Of a stretch of DNA of 29,740 nt, positions 29,014 through 29,740 are shown one piece after another. This DNA comes from a virus. The DNA lies in the IMG/VR virus record IMGVR_UViG_3300044535_000515, positions 1 to 29,740 of that record; one strand, 5' to 3'. The notes under the pieces are model-generated. The model was given only the letters and a program-made list of their open reading frames with translations. It was not told the origin of the DNA and searched no databases. The translations under genes and the position numbers were made by a program. The number at the start of each line of letters is the position of its first letter. Positions within the stretch are counted from its first letter, which is position 1.

Positions 29014-29740
29014 TCACGCCACCGAACGCAAGCGGCCCTGCTGCTTGCCCTTGTCATGAATGTCCACCAGCACATCAGCGACCTGCGCGTAGACGCGGTT
29101 ACTAGTAGCGGCGCGAGCCCGCGCCATAGTGAGGAGCTGAACCGCAGTCACCTTGTCAGCAAGCTTCTTTTCCAGGACAGCCTCGCTGGCCTCGGGATAA
29201 CGCTTGAAGAACAGCGCCGCGCCCTCCACCAGTTCCGCCTTCCACGCCCAGTCAGTCGTGCCGTAGGTGTTCCACAGCAGCGTCAGCGAACGGCGCAGAA
29301 TTTCCTTACCCTCATCAAGGTCGCTTCCGACCTTCCCGACGGTGCGAAGCAGCGCGCCAGCAATGCCCAGGCCCAGTTCGCTGGACGAAGCCGCGACATG
29401 CAGACCCAGCCCATCCACCACTTCCTCAACCGCCACCGCAACGGGGTCACCAGCCGTCACCGACACGCGGTACTTCGCGTAAGTGGACACGGCCTTGCGG
29501 CCCTGGTTATGGGCAAGGAACAACTGAGCCTCGTCCTGAAGCGACAAGCCGTTATGGACGATGGCCGTGAACTTGAAATTCGGCTGACCCAGGCGGGTGA
29601 TGGCCGTCATGCGCTGGAGCCCATCAACGACGTAGTAGCCATCCGTACGGCGGCTGACAACAATCGCTGACACGAACTCCGCGTTCCAGTTGGTCATCAG
29701 GTGACGCACCTGAGTTTCTTCAATGCCACGCTGGACGCGG
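29014..29740 (-). CDS. ParB-like / DGQxR-domain protein, N-terminus beyond the window
   Basis: The frame is open to the right edge; codons before GTG 29709 read as a plausible continuation (RVQRGIEETQ), so the start lies outside. The visible part has AIVVSRRTDGYYVVDGLQR, a ParB-like VVDGxxR motif, followed by TAIVHNGLSLQDEAQLFLAHN. The rest is helical. Such proteins occur in many actinophages and are of unknown function; it differs from the ParB-like protein of the modification cassette. Its stop lies 23 bases before the preferred start of the small winged-helix gene. Confidence 0.75.
   Translation of the reverse strand, partial: RVQRGIEETQVRHLMTNWNAEFVSAIVVSRRTDGYYVVDGLQRMTAITRLGQPNFKFTAIVHNGLSLQDEAQLFLAHNQGRKAVSTYAKYRVSVTAGDPVAVAVEEVVDGLGLHVAASSSELGLGIAGALLRTVGKVGSDLDEGKEILRRSLTLLWNTYGTTDWAWKAELVEGAALFFKRYPEASEAVLEKKLADKVTAVQLLTMARARAATSNRVYAQVADVLVDIHDKGKQQGRLRSVA

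Noticed and set aside
29056-29670. 204-codon plus-strand open frame near the right edge
   Set aside because: It is antisense to the ParB-like gene and lacks a ribosome site or recognisable domain.

Overview
The window is part of a temperate siphovirus (phage or prophage) of a high-G+C Gram-positive, most likely actinobacterial, host. The grounds are high G+C throughout, frequent GTG and TTG starts, almost unbroken 1-4 base start/stop overlaps, a siphoviral head/tail gene order with a frameshifted tail-assembly chaperone, and a large serine integrase beside an XRE-type repressor. I cannot name the phage. No stretch over 300 bases lacks a gene. I see no tRNA, rRNA, CRISPR array or insertion sequence.

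From 26.4 kb leftward to position 1, all genes are on the minus strand. Read in that direction they are: (1) an early recombination block with a 34-codon leader gene, an ERF-like annealing protein, a small membrane protein, an HTH protein, a coiled-coil protein and a Cas4-like nuclease (26.4-24.3 kb); (2) a replication block with a winged-helix initiator that carries iteron-like repeats inside its gene, a possible helicase loader, a DnaB/RepA-like helicase, a winged-helix protein with a clamp-binding-like motif, a secreted lysozyme-like protein, a NADAR protein, small zinc-ribbon proteins, an HNH nuclease and SSB (24.1-18.8 kb); (3) a ParB-like / TET-JBP-like dioxygenase / P-loop kinase cassette, probably for DNA base hypermodification, placed directly before the terminase (18.7-16.5 kb); (4) packaging and head genes: TerS, TerL, HNH, portal, a giant MuF protein with a C-terminal ADP-ribosyltransferase, a 53-residue protein, scaffold and major capsid (16.5-8.0 kb); (5) connector and tail genes: adaptor, a four-domain Ig-like protein, stopper, gp10-like protein, tail terminator, tail tube, the chaperone pair joined by a -1 frameshift, tape measure and the start of a distal tail protein (7.9-0 kb).

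On the plus strand, facing away from the early operon, are the repressor (26.6 kb), a 65-codon gene and the integrase (27.1-28.7 kb). Just after the integrase lies a 54-bp two-fold symmetric sequence, a candidate attP. Beyond it, two minus-strand genes (a small winged-helix protein that could be an excisionase, and a ParB-like protein cut by the right edge) still look phage-like.

The observations most worth following are the MuF-ART fusion, the ParB/TET-JBP/kinase cassette, the iterons inside the initiator gene, the att-like site, a NADAR protein in a genome that also encodes an ART, and a strong excess of AAGCTT (25 sites), mostly as the codon pair AAG-CTT.
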